From assembly GCA_965649825.1 (NCBI GenBank), contig OZ287696.1, forward strand, positions 1,922,001-1,986,000: a DNA stretch of 64,000 nucleotides, given 5' to 3'. A model generated the notes under the pieces. It saw only the letters and a program-made list of their open reading frames with translations. It did no database searches and had not been told where the DNA came from. The translations under genes were made by a program, and so were the position numbers. Shown here piece after piece: positions 55,043 to 64,000 of the stretch; the stretch's first letter is position 1; each line of letters opens with the position of its first letter. This DNA is from Penicillus capitatus (Eukaryota > Chlorophyta).

Positions 55043-58000
55043 TTATTGAGGAGCGATCCACGGCTTCACGCAGAACTGCGGTACTCTCCTCATGCGGCCA
55101 TCGACCAGAACTCTGCAAGCTCCTTGATTACCCCACCACGTCACGACACCTTTCTCGAACGCTGCTTCGAGTTTCCCGTGGTCTTCAAGTCGATAGACGC
55201 GGACCTCTTTCCCAGGCTCGATGCGTGGGATCGCGGCTTCTGCAGTCCAGGACTCGCGGATCTTCTTCGCAGAGTCACGAAAACGCTCGCGACAAAGCGC
55301 AAGATCGGTCAGACGGTCTGCAAGGGCGGTCTGCAAGGGCTCTGCATCCCCTTTGCTCTCGCCGGCTAACAGATTCACTTCAGTGCGGCTTTTCGGCACG
55401 ACCCCTGTGAGAAGTTCGAGTGGCGACAGGAACTTGCCTCGTCGTGCGTTCACAGCAAACGTCGCAGCCGGGAGGTTCTCGTCCCAGCTTCTCGGATTCT
55501 GGCACTTCCTCAGGCGGTCAAGGACGAGGCGCTGTACGTTCTCGACTTTGCCATGGCTGCGGGGGTATCGTGGCGTCGACCATCGATGCTCGATCCCGAG
55601 ATTCTTCACCGTCTCACCAAAGACACCTTGGAACTCCGTCCCGTTGTCCGTCAGGATTCTCTGCGGCACGCCCCAAGCGCAAACAACTTTATTGATAAAG
55701 AACTTGAGGGTCTTCGCAGCTCCCAAGGACGTTAATGCATCTGTTATTACGAATCCTGTGAAGCAGTCGATCGCCGTGACGAACCCTACTGCCTTTCTCG
55801 GCGTCGCCGGCAAGCCGACGACCGTGTCCAACTCGACCAGCTCCCATGGTTCTTCGATGGCAATGGGGATAGTGCTACGGATGGGGGGCTTGGAACCGAA
55901 TAACTGGCAGGTTTGGCAGGTCTTCACGAGATCTTGTACTTGCTTGCGCATCTTCGGAAACCAATATCTTTGCCTTACTCGTTGTAATGTTATTTCGGCA
56001 GAAAAGTGTCCGACGCAGTGTTCTTCACCGACGACCGCGCGGACTTGGTTCGGCAGCAGACAAATCTTGCGCCGGCCATCTAAGTCTTCAAAGAAAAGAT
56101 TGCGCTCACCCCACCGAAATCGACTGTCCTGTTTGTGGACCGAGGGGAGGATTTCCGCGTACTCGCGGCAGGCTTGGAAAGCGGCAGCAACGTCTTCGGC
56201 TACGAGCGCTGGACATTCATCGCATTCCTCTTCTTTATTAACTGGTCGAGGTTCCGAGTCTTCGTCGACCAGGCGACTCAGTCCATCAGCGTTGCGGTGT
56301 CTTTCTCCGGGCCTCGTCACGTAATGGACGTCGTATTCGGACAAGATAAGCTTCCAACGGGCAATACGACCCGTCAGGTCTGTTTTGCGCAGCATATGTG
56401 ACAGTGCTGCATGGTCGGTTCGAGCGACCACTTTGCGTCCTAAGACATAGACGCGGAATTTCTTGAGTCCGGCGACCAATGCCAATCCTTCTCGCTCGGT
56501 GGCTGAGTATCGTGTCTCAGCATCTTTTAGGAGTCTGGAGTAGAAGTAGATCGGACGCTCTTCACCGTCTTGCTCCTGTGACAAAACGGCCCCGATTCCG
56601 TAAGCGCTGGCATCCGTGTCGACGAGAAAGGGCAGGTCTTCGTTGACTGCCGCCAAAACCGCTCCGTCGACAAGGAGCTTCTTCAACTCCTCCAGTGCCT
56701 TCTGGGCGTCGGGAGTCCACAAGAAGTCTCGTCGTGTCGAAAGAAGACTTGACATCGGCGCACTTACGCCCGCGAAGTTCTTCAGGAAGCGGCGATAATA
56801 GGAGAACATGCCGTAAAGAGATTGCAGTTGTTTTCTGTCCGTCGGCGAGGGCATCCTTGAAATTTTCTCCACTTTGGCTTCATCCATTCTCATCCCTTCT
56901 GGGCACAGCCGGTGGCCAAGGAAGTCGACTTCTCGATAGCCAATAAAGCACTTCTTCGGTTTCAGGCGGAGACCTCCATTGCGACAGCGCTGAAACACAC
57001 GCCGCAAGTCTTCAATGATCCCGGTTTCGTCTTGGTGTGCACAACAGACGTCGTCGATGAAGACGCCGACTCGGTCCAATCCGCCATAGACTTGCTCGAC
57101 CAAGCGCGAGTAGGCAGCCGGACCGTTCGTCACTCCAAAGGGGAGGACAAGCCAGCAATAGACACCGAAGCTTGTGGCGAAGGCCGTCTTTAGTACGGAT
57201 TCAGGATGCAGACCAAGTGAATAATATCCACTGAATCCGTCGAGGGCCGAGTACCACGCGTGACCCATGACGCGGTCCAGCAGGTCGTCCGCCCGTGGCA
57301 GCACGAACTTGTCTGGAATGGTGGCGTCGTTGAGGCGCTGGTACGCACAACAGAATCGAAAGGTACCGTCTTTCTTTGGGGCGATGGTGATTGGCGACAA
57401 CCAACGATCCTTGCGTTTTGGGCAACCATATTTTCTCGCGGCCTCTTCCCATGGGATGATTAGCTTGGCTTCAAGCAGCTCGTCGATTTGTGCCTTGACG
57501 AACTCAGTTTCTTTTGGCGCCAGGCGTCGCGTCCGGCCACAGCGCTTCGCGACTTCTCCTTGACGCAACTCGATTTCAAATTGCATGAGCGGTGTCCTGA
57601 CCATGTCTTGAAAGGTCAGGGCAAAACAGTCTACGTATTCACTGACGAGAGAGCGGATATCCGAAAGCACCTCAGGCTTCAATTTCGGGTTGACGTGCAA
57701 TTCGCCAAGCACCTGGTCACTCAGTGCAAGGAAGCATTCGTCCTCGCCCTCACTCTCGCTATCGCTGGCGAGGGCTTGCATTTGCTCGATCAACTCCTCC
57801 AGTGCAGCGGCCATATCGGACTCGCTGCTGGCATCGGAGGTATCGTCTTCAACAGCTGCGGGTTGCCTTTTCGCGAAAAACAGTTTGCGCCACTTCGGCA
57901 CGACCGTAATGCGCTTCTTCACACCGAAGGTATATGTTCCTTCTTCGAAGTCGGCTCGGCTGCGGACGGTGCGCAGCCAGTCCGTACCGAGAAGAATGTC

Positions 58001-59473
58001 ATATGAATTCTTCGTCGGCAGGACACTGAAAGCTTGATGTATCCAAACACCGCCCACTTCGACGCGAACTTCGTCAGTGCGTCCTAGCGGCTTCTGGACA
58101 GAACCATCCGCAAGCAGTAACGTTCCTTGGCTGGGTGTAGTGTGCTTGATGCGGAATTGACGGGCGAACTCCGCATCCATTATGGAGTTCGAGGAGCCAG
58201 GGTCTACAATCACCTTGGGCACGAACTGCCCTGCGACGAATACCTTGCATCGCTCGAGCCAGTCCCTGCCGCCTCGTTTTTGCGCGAGGGTGGCTTGGTA
58301 CGGTTGCGGTCCTTGCGGTTGTTGCGCTGCCGGTTCCATATACACGTCGGTCTGCTGCGGTGGTGCTGAAGCAGAAGGCTCATCTTCGCCCTTCTTCTTT
58401 TTGGGCTTTGGAGTGAAACCGAACGCGTCTCTCAGCGCCAGTATCACTTGGGAGTACACCTCACGTTTGCTGCGTCCTTTCAGGAAACGCAGTGGAATGG
58501 CCCATGCTTGCGCAGCATAGTCCGCCCATTCTCGGTCAAGTTCAGGTTTCTTGCGCGGCTTTCGCGCTTTCTTCCCTGGCGCACCTCGGCGTCGCTTACT
58601 GGGTTGCTGCTCATCTTCATCCGCCATTCTGGCGGTTGCTTCAGCCCCCTCGTTGTCTTCATCCTCGGACACGGACTCAACGAAGCGAGACGCGTTGCAT
58701 TCTGCGCGTCTTGCGCGTCGCTTTTCCTGCCTCTTCGCAAGCAGGCCTGTTAGTCCGGAGATGAGTTGACGGAGTTCTTCGTCTTCGGAGTCATCCGCCG
58801 CCGGTTCCTCAGCCACGATGGTTGTGGTTCTTCGCCCTGTCTTCGCAAGGCGACGAGCTCCGTTCTCCTTGAGGACCGTCGGATGGTTACGATTTTCATG
58901 TTGAGGTTCAGGTTCGTCTTCCTCTTCGTCAGTCTCCTCGTACCCTCGGACTTTCTTGCGCGCCTCCGTCGCGTACTTCGCATAGCGAACGGCATATTCG
59001 TAGGTTGGCGCGTTGTTGCTTGCAGCAAGTCGAGTGAATGCGTATTCTGCCGCGCGGTCATTCCGGAGGCCTCTCAGCCAGTACTTGTAGTAATCGTCTG
59101 GGTCGACAGCAGGCTGAGCTCTAGAACACATCAAGGCGAAGCGCTCAGCGTACGCGATCAAGGATTCCCGTCGCTTCTGGAAGATGTGTCTGAGCTGGTC
59201 TCTGGCGCGGTCAGGGTCCTGGTCGCGAACAAAACGGTCGATCACCAGCTGACTCCAATCGGCCCAGTCGATATTCAGATGGGCGTCGGCGTCATGGTGC
59301 AGTTCCGCCCAATCCGCGGCTGGTCCGTCAAGCAAGGTGACTGCGATTTCGGCTCGCGTCCCGGGCTGGTTGTCTATTTGCTGCAGGCGGAAGAGCGAGG
59401 TCATCTTGCTGACCCATCTCCTAGGGTCAGTGCGTCCATCGTAACGCGGGAAGGCAATCGACTCAATGCGCAT
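55043..59473 (-). CDS. Retrotransposon Gag-Pol polyprotein
   Basis: A single uninterrupted frame of 1476 aa; Gag and Pol are fused without frameshift. The Gag part (about 1-350) starts MRIESIAFPRYDGRTDPRRW and is charged, and I see no CCHC zinc knuckle. The aspartic protease near residue 427 has VIVDPGSSNSIM, with Pro in place of the usual Ser/Thr after the catalytic Asp. Reverse transcriptase has FIDD near residue 803. RNase H has FLVDTDASAYGIGAVLSQEQ near 958. Integrase has the HHCC finger (HCVGHFSAEITLQRVRQRYW, CQTCQLF near 1155) and the DDE residues (ELDTVVGLP, TDNGTEFQGVF, GKVENVQR). The C-terminus has a short SH3-like tail and no chromodomain. Confidence 0.96.
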   Translation of the reverse strand: MRIESIAFPRYDGRTDPRRWVSKMTSLFRLQQIDNQPGTRAEIAVTLLDGPAADWAELHHDADAHLNIDWADWSQLVIDRFVRDQDPDRARDQLRHIFQKRRESLIAYAERFALMCSRAQPAVDPDDYYKYWLRGLRNDRAAEYAFTRLAASNNAPTYEYAVRYAKYATEARKKVRGYEETDEEEDEPEPQHENRNHPTVLKENGARRLAKTGRRTTTIVAEEPAADDSEDEELRQLISGLTGLLAKRQEKRRARRAECNASRFVESVSEDEDNEGAEATARMADEDEQQPSKRRRGAPGKKARKPRKKPELDREWADYAAQAWAIPLRFLKGRSKREVYSQVILALRDAFGFTPKPKKKKGEDEPSASAPPQQTDVYMEPAAQQPQGPQPYQATLAQKRGGRDWLERCKVFVAGQFVPKVIVDPGSSNSIMDAEFARQFRIKHTTPSQGTLLLADGSVQKPLGRTDEVRVEVGGVWIHQAFSVLPTKNSYDILLGTDWLRTVRSRADFEEGTYTFGVKKRITVVPKWRKLFFAKRQPAAVEDDTSDASSESDMAAALEELIEQMQALASDSESEGEDECFLALSDQVLGELHVNPKLKPEVLSDIRSLVSEYVDCFALTFQDMVRTPLMQFEIELRQGEVAKRCGRTRRLAPKETEFVKAQIDELLEAKLIIPWEEAARKYGCPKRKDRWLSPITIAPKKDGTFRFCCAYQRLNDATIPDKFVLPRADDLLDRVMGHAWYSALDGFSGYYSLGLHPESVLKTAFATSFGVYCWLVLPFGVTNGPAAYSRLVEQVYGGLDRVGVFIDDVCCAHQDETGIIEDLRRVFQRCRNGGLRLKPKKCFIGYREVDFLGHRLCPEGMRMDEAKVEKISRMPSPTDRKQLQSLYGMFSYYRRFLKNFAGVSAPMSSLLSTRRDFLWTPDAQKALEELKKLLVDGAVLAAVNEDLPFLVDTDASAYGIGAVLSQEQDGEERPIYFYSRLLKDAETRYSATEREGLALVAGLKKFRVYVLGRKVVARTDHAALSHMLRKTDLTGRIARWKLILSEYDVHYVTRPGERHRNADGLSRLVDEDSEPRPVNKEEECDECPALVAEDVAAAFQACREYAEILPSVHKQDSRFRWGERNLFFEDLDGRRKICLLPNQVRAVVGEEHCVGHFSAEITLQRVRQRYWFPKMRKQVQDLVKTCQTCQLFGSKPPIRSTIPIAIEEPWELVELDTVVGLPATPRKAVGFVTAIDCFTGFVITDALTSLGAAKTLKFFINKVVCAWGVPQRILTDNGTEFQGVFGETVKNLGIEHRWSTPRYPRSHGKVENVQRLVLDRLRKCQNPRSWDENLPAATFAVNARRGKFLSPLELLTGVVPKSRTEVNLLAGESKGDAEPLQTALADRLTDLALCRERFRDSAKKIRESWTAEAAIPRIEPGKEVRVYRLEDHGKLEAAFEKGVVTWWGNQGACRVLVDGRMRRVPQFCVKPWIAPQ

Positions 59474-59509
59474 GGCTTGTCAGAGATGATAGAAAACGCT
59501 CGACAGTTG

Positions 59510-59525
59510 CCCCGGAGGTCCACCA
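59510..59525 (-). promoter_or_regulatory. Primer-binding site
   Basis: On the sense strand TGGTGGACCTCCGGGG begins two bases after the 5' LTR. TGG pairs with the CCA end of a tRNA; the tRNA identity is not clear to me. Confidence 0.6.
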
Positions 59526-59527
59526 GT

Positions 59528-59867
59528 TGTTGGGAATCTAATGTAAGAGTGGTTCAGACGATAGTCGAGTCCTTGCGCGTTGAGACGACGGAAACGCAAT
59601 CAGATTTGATGCGATACGAACAGGAGTGTTTACAGGGTGAAATGTCGACCTTATATACCCAGGGTGGTTATGGACTTCCTAACCTTACGTCCTAACAGCT
59701 GCGAACTCCTAGTGCATGCAGCATAACCACACCCCTTACGTTATGGGGAAGTTAGGTCGAGAGCCGACATCCGTCGCGACCGATGGTCGGCGCGCCTGGA
59801 TGGTTATGTGACGGCTCCACCGCTTCCGGTGGTTACACAGATGACAGTTAAGGGTTCATTTCCTACA
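59528..59867 (-). repeat. 5' LTR of the retrotransposon (right copy)
   Basis: 340 bp. It contains a TATATAA-type box on the sense strand at about 59651-59658 (and at 54720-54727 in the left copy), probably the element's promoter. Confidence 0.93.
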
Positions 59868-60712
59868 GTAAATCTCGACGAGCAGCATGGCGTACATGAA
59901 AATTCGGTCGTTGGATCGAGGTCATCGATGAGCGACGACGCGGTACGCGGAAGACAAACGACGCTTTCTTAAACCGCCAGCCAGCTTTTCGTCTCTCTGT
60001 GCTTTGTCTCCTAGGGAAGAGACGGAGAATCTTCATCTCTGTCAAAAACGGACAGCTTCTGTTGGCGTCGCTCGTATGGGAGGCTGGCCTACGTGCGATG
60101 TCTTTAAAACAAGACAACGTCAGGTCACTATAACCCAAACGCGACGTATTTCCAGTCCAGTCGGCGCGCATCTGCAAAGCGACATCGGAGTCGTGGCGTC
60201 GAGGAAGACTCCACACGGACGCGGAGACCCTTAGAGAAGCGTGGTTTGACGGCACGCGGCCTGCCATCAGACTGGTGATTCCCAGCCATGTGTCAAGGCA
60301 GTGATTATGGGAGTCGTTTAGCCTGCAACATTACCACATGTGATGGCTGGCTGCTGTCGGTCTCCTTCATTCTATTTGGCGACATCAGCTTTCAACGCAT
60401 CTTGTCTAGTATGCAACTCGGGGCTTGTTTTTGCAGAGCATGCGTTTGCTGTGCTCTGCAATGCCTCTTGACAGTTCATTTGTCTGTCGCCCTTCATTGG
60501 GAATCTGCCTAGAAGCTAGCTAACTGTTTTACTGAACAGACGCATGATGCATCTTGTAATCTCATTCTGTGTCCTAGACCCAGAATCGTGCCTGTTCTTG
60601 TTCTTACCTGGTCAAGATGTCACATCACACATCCATGTGACTGTGATAGAAACACCTAGCCACTCGCACACACTTGCGTACTTTGTTTGGATGATCAATC
60701 CTGTGGGGGGGC
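59868..60712. other. Gene-poor DNA right of the retrotransposon
   Basis: Continues the broken DNA found left of the element; before insertion the two flanks were contiguous. Short frames only, nothing recognised. Confidence 0.45.
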
Positions 60713-61249
60713 ATGACAGCTGGAGAAGAAAAGCAGATCGAAGTGGATGTGGAAGGTGTACAGATGTCGGAGACCGCATGCAATGAACGGATGGATGGAT
60801 GACTTGCTGACAAGCAGTGAAAGACAATGAGGCTTATCTCGATAACTGAGGTCACTGGATTCTACTCAACTCACCTGTTCCTCATCGGCGGTCATGATTC
60901 GCATTGAGGAGTAGAGGAATGCTGTCGGGAACCTCCTCTCTCATTGGATTGTCGTCAAAGAAATCAGTCTCTAGAGTCGCGGAGATGGATGGGATCTTCC
61001 TGGCAGACGTGGAACGAGGGATGTTCGCACAAATGCTGCGCCATTAAAGAAAAGGGTTCTGCATTTTGGAAGAGAGCCAGTCAATCAGGTAATGCTGTGC
61101 TGAAACACTCTAATTCGGTGATGTGACAGGTGTGTCTTGTGAAGGTTTATGTGTCATTGGAGATCAAGGCATCGCTGTCCGAGTGGTCAAGACACGACGT
61201 GCATCTCATGTGTGACTTCAATGACATCGAGATCTTAAAGCTCCTTGGA
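60713..61249 (+). CDS. Possible small multi-exon gene
   Basis: The peptides MTAGEEKQIEVDVEGVQMSE and SRVAEMDGIFLADVERGMF can be read here. A 41-nt GT-AG intron ending GGTGATGTGACAG then leads to GVSCEGLCVIGDQGIAVRVV and a stop after KTRRASHV. The intron has the size and 3' element of the confirmed introns. Exon joins are not settled and the family is unknown. Confidence 0.3.
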
Positions 61250-63033
61250 GCCAGCAGAATATATGACAACAGCAGCTGGGTCAGGCGCGCCGAAATTTCG
61301 GATGAAGGGAATCCCGGCCACGGATCCTACCGGAATCCATAGCTGGTGACAATCCGCGGCAAACTGAACAGTCTACCTCAAGATATTAGCATGACCCTCC
61401 GTCCGCGACATGACCCACGAACGAACAGGGCATGAAGCCCTGGGTCTGCCCGATACCAGCTGTACCGACGGTCCTACTAAACAGGAAAAACGCGAAGGAT
61501 CGATCGCAGAATCCGATTTCATTACCTCAGTTACGCCACTCTCCTGCTCTAAGTGAGGACACCTGTCCGGCAGTACGCTAACATGTCGTGATGGAGATCA
61601 TTTGTTCCAGTTGAGATGAAAGATGAAGGTTTTCTCTGCAGTAAGAGTCAAGTCTTTTTGACTCTTCTCCGAGCAAGGATGTCGTTTCAGCACCAGTTTC
61701 CACCCCAATTTATTCTAGGCTGTCTGTCATGGACGTGGTGCTCGACCACTTGAATCGTGACAGGAAGTGCGTGTTGACAGGCTTTTTGGCCTGATCTGTG
61801 TCAATATAGCCTAGATCTGGACTCTGGTGCTTTCTTCTGATTTTTTTCCTTTAACCTAACTTGGCCTAAAAAAATCTCCAACGCCCACCATACCTCTCGT
61901 TCCCCTTTTCGGAAATAGACAGTGATGTGACGGTGTCCGGTGCGCGCGGCACCCACCCTACGGTTAGAGACCATTCGCCTCCCACCACCTGCGGAGGCGG
62001 TCTCTCCACCGAGTGGAAAAATCGTTCGTCGCCTTGCATGACGACAACGGGAAGGGGCATGGACTCGCTCCACTTACGCCGCGCAGAAAACACGCCGAGC
62101 GCTCGGACGCGAGGATGGATGGAGTCCCTAGTGCCATTCCTCGCAGGTAAACAGCGTACAAAGATGCCCCCGCGTCACCGCAGCACAAACTCCGTTTGCG
62201 CTCCTTAGCGGGTGGCATGAGATCTTTTAGACGAAAAACCAACGCCTCGAGGCCGATCTATTTCGTCGGTCGGCGAACGCGCCGCCCTTCACGGACATTC
62301 AAGATCGCGTTGAGAGACCGAGACACTTGCGAAAGGCCGCGGATTCTTACGCGGATACCAGCAAGAGGTCGACGAGAGCCTTCCTATCTACTCGCATGCG
62401 CGCTGCCCCACTGAGGTTCGAAGCGTTAACAGTGTTACACAAACAAGTAACAAACAACACTGTCTGGCTTTGCAAGGGCATCGATTGTGGATCACTGGAA
62501 GAGCATAGACACGAAGGAGTCCGTCGACGACTGTCCACGAGGTGAGTGAATGAGATGTCTTTCATCTCCCTATGACTTCTTTGTGGCAGATCTATGAGAG
62601 CTGATTCTGTTTTGGTTGCCGGAGATGATCTGGGCGAACAGAGCTAGTGAGTATTGTGTGTCATCTATCGGCTTTGTGTGATCATGTCCTTTAAGCAGAA
62701 GTGTCTGTTTTCGTTTTGGAAGCATTTGGATCATTCATTAAGTTATCTATACATTATCTGTTCGTAACTTCTGATCACTTCTGATCCATCGAGGACGGCG
62801 ATGGTCTCCTTTAAAGTGTGACAGTCAGTGTTATGTACCTACCATAGACAGTTTACAGCCACCTACCTGTCATGTGAGGATCTGTGTGGAGTATTGAAGA
62901 ATCGTGGTTCCAATGTTTTCAGATGTCTCTCGTGGTGAAAGGCTGAACGGCGTCTGTATCGATGGAGAACATGGATAAACTCGCATAGTTTCCAAGATTT
63001 TACAGCGGTCTGGCATTTACAACGACGCGTGGA
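61250..63033. other. Gene-poor interval with a diverged repeat
   Basis: About 1.8 kb without a recognisable gene. It contains repeat copy 2 (61955-62310). The stretch 62.6-62.95 kb is AT-rich. Confidence 0.45.
61955..62310. repeat. Diverged dispersed repeat, copy 2
   Basis: Partner of 53990-54340. Minus-strand frames read GDERFFHSVERPPPQVVGGE and WSLTVGWVP. Confidence 0.45.
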
Positions 63034-63505
63034 TCACATCTCGTGCATCTGTTGTCGTTTGAAGGACAGGATGACCCTGGGTGTTTCTAAAGAGCGTTGA
63101 AGGAGGATGTTGACACATTGGACATTATTCATGACCTCTGCATTTCTGCAAATGTGCATGAGAGGCATCGTGGCCAAATGCTTACTGTCTGATGCGTGGC
63201 GCTGTGAAAAAAGGTGCAAAACCAGAAAAAATGGGCACTGTATGCAAGATCGCACAACCGCCTGTCAGGTTCTGATTAAGATGAGCTCCATCTCTCACTC
63301 TTCTAAATCCGTTCTCTGTGCGTGATGCTCTGATCACCTCGCGTATCCTATCTCGTATGAGTGTAGGGGCTATCGTGGGAAACGAAGCTGCACTTGACGC
63401 TCGTGCCCATTCTGGAGACTCGCTCGGAGGAGTGGACCCCCGATGTCCGCGCCATTGATGATCTGTCTGCTTCAGTCGGCCGATGAGTGACTCAAACATC
63501 TCCAC
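63034..63505 (-). CDS. Possible two-exon gene, unknown function
   Basis: Exon 1 begins MEMFESLIGRLKQTDHQW and ends RDRIREVIRASRTENGFRR. A 37-nt intron (GTGAGAGATGG...CTGACAG) joins in phase to RSCIQCPFFLVLHLFSQRHA and LMHICRNAEVMNNVQCVNIL, ending KRQQMHEM. The intron size and CTGAC branch-like sequence fit the window's pattern, and antisense TCTCACTCTT overlaps the donor. No family recognised. Confidence 0.35.
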
Positions 63506-64000
63506 CCTTACAGTACTAGATTGCCTGTCAGACAGAATATCTCATCTGTGTTTCGACACGCGTTGCGCACTTGGTCTTCAGCGATCGACGTGATTCAGAA
63601 TCGCCTCCCCACATCATTACGCTGTCATTGCATCATCAAAATCTCGCTGTCTTCGTTCACCGTCTGCAAAGATTCGGCGACAAACGTTCGTTCGTCTGGT
63701 AACCTTGGCCAGCAAAGCAATGCCGGTCGTGCCGACCGTTCTGCCAACGCAGGAGGCCGTAACCATACCGAGTTGGTAACTGCTCTTTCATTCCGAAGCT
63801 CTGTTTTGGCACTGAGGTCCTCTTCTTTGGCCAGGTGGAGTCGACTACGTTGGTCGAGGACGTCGACTTCGGAAGCGGCCGAATCCGAACGTCAACTGCT
63901 GCAATTCTGCAAGTTCTCTCCGTCCCTCTCCTCCATTACTGATCACTTGATGCATGCGCGTCTGCAGATCGCCTCTGCAAATCTCGAACACCGTCATCGG
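63491..64000. other. Open frames at the right edge, probably part of a gene leaving the window
   Basis: On the plus strand one frame stays open from about 63491 to the end (about 170 codons) without a usable ATG near its start; its product is Ser/Arg-rich. On the minus strand a less biased frame reads SAASEVDVLDQRSRLHLAKE and RTFVAESLQTVNEDSEILMM, with a stop near 63.63 kb. Only one is likely to be real, and I lean to the minus strand. Confidence 0.3.

Larger units (their letters stand above)
54597..59867 (-). mobile_element. Complete Ty3/gypsy-type LTR retrotransposon
   Basis: The element is 5271 bp. It has two 340-bp direct repeats that look identical base for base, both starting TG and ending CA. 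It is flanked by the 5-bp target duplication GTAAA (54592-54596 and 59868-59872). The single large frame lies on the minus strand, so the right repeat is the 5' LTR. A primer-binding site lies 2 nt inside the 5' LTR and a purine tract lies beside the 3' LTR. Protease, RT, RNase H and integrase are in that order, which is Ty3/gypsy. Matching LTRs, intact frame and intact target duplication indicate recent insertion and possible activity. Confidence 0.95.

Noticed and set aside
55221-59695. Long plus-strand frames inside the retrotransposon (for example 367, 172 and 309 aa)
   Set aside because: All are shadows of the minus-strand gag-pol frame or run from it into the LTR.
61366-61425. Sequence reminiscent of the U6 snRNA core (AGATATTAGCATGACCC... 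ATGACCCACG)
   Set aside because: The invariant ACAGAGA box is absent and there is no terminal T run or upstream promoter element, so the likeness is probably chance.

Overview
The window is nuclear DNA of a eukaryote with a very compact genome. From position 1 to about 52.4 kb genes lie back to back on both strands. Neighbouring coding regions are often 1 to 150 bp apart, and most genes are cut by introns of only 36 to 65 nt. I rebuilt the exons by eye, using reading phase and conserved protein motifs. Two genes point to a flagellated or ciliated cell: the dynein-2 light intermediate chain and DPCD. Four point to a photosynthetic, plant-like lineage: a MYB-CC/GARP phosphate-response type transcription factor, a gamma-carbonic-anhydrase-like complex I subunit, a DUF3700 (aluminium-induced type) protein and a DUF3783 protein with a transit-peptide-like N-terminus. 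A flagellated alga of the archaeplastid or green side fits best. The species cannot be named from this sequence.

Layout: 0-2 kb, two related small proteins and an unknown 365-aa protein. 2-9 kb, prefoldin 6, a protein with two MAPR (cytochrome-b5-like) domains, a protein kinase, a SET methyltransferase, proteasome alpha-5 and mitoribosomal mS38. 9-21 kb, a long Ser-rich unknown, an ankyrin protein, a secreted trypsin-like protease, enoyl-CoA hydratase, a secreted subtilase and SelO. 21-32 kb, a DNL zinc-finger protein, dynein-2 LIC, RPL4, the MYB-CC factor, an Atg18/WIPI PROPPIN, gamma-CAL, DPCD and a TBL1-type WD40 corepressor. 34-52 kb, haspin kinase, Hrd1 ubiquitin ligase, an SMP-C2-PH lipid-transfer protein, DUF3783, a large membrane metallophosphoesterase, poly(A)-binding protein, DUF3700, a secretory FKBP and an unresolved small gene.

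From about 52.4 kb to the right edge the character changes. There are few recognisable genes, diverged repeats, and one complete Ty3/gypsy-type LTR retrotransposon (54597-59867). It has matching 340-bp LTRs, a 5-bp target duplication and one intact gag-pol frame, all signs of recent insertion.

The most unusual sequence features are these. About nine introns appear to use a GC 5' splice site, several starting GCATG. A TCTCACTCTTTT-like motif recurs in at least twelve introns and occurs in both orientations. Several same-strand gene pairs are packed so closely (down to 1 nt) that shared transcripts are plausible. An A-rich tract lies just upstream of the poly(A)-binding protein start codon.
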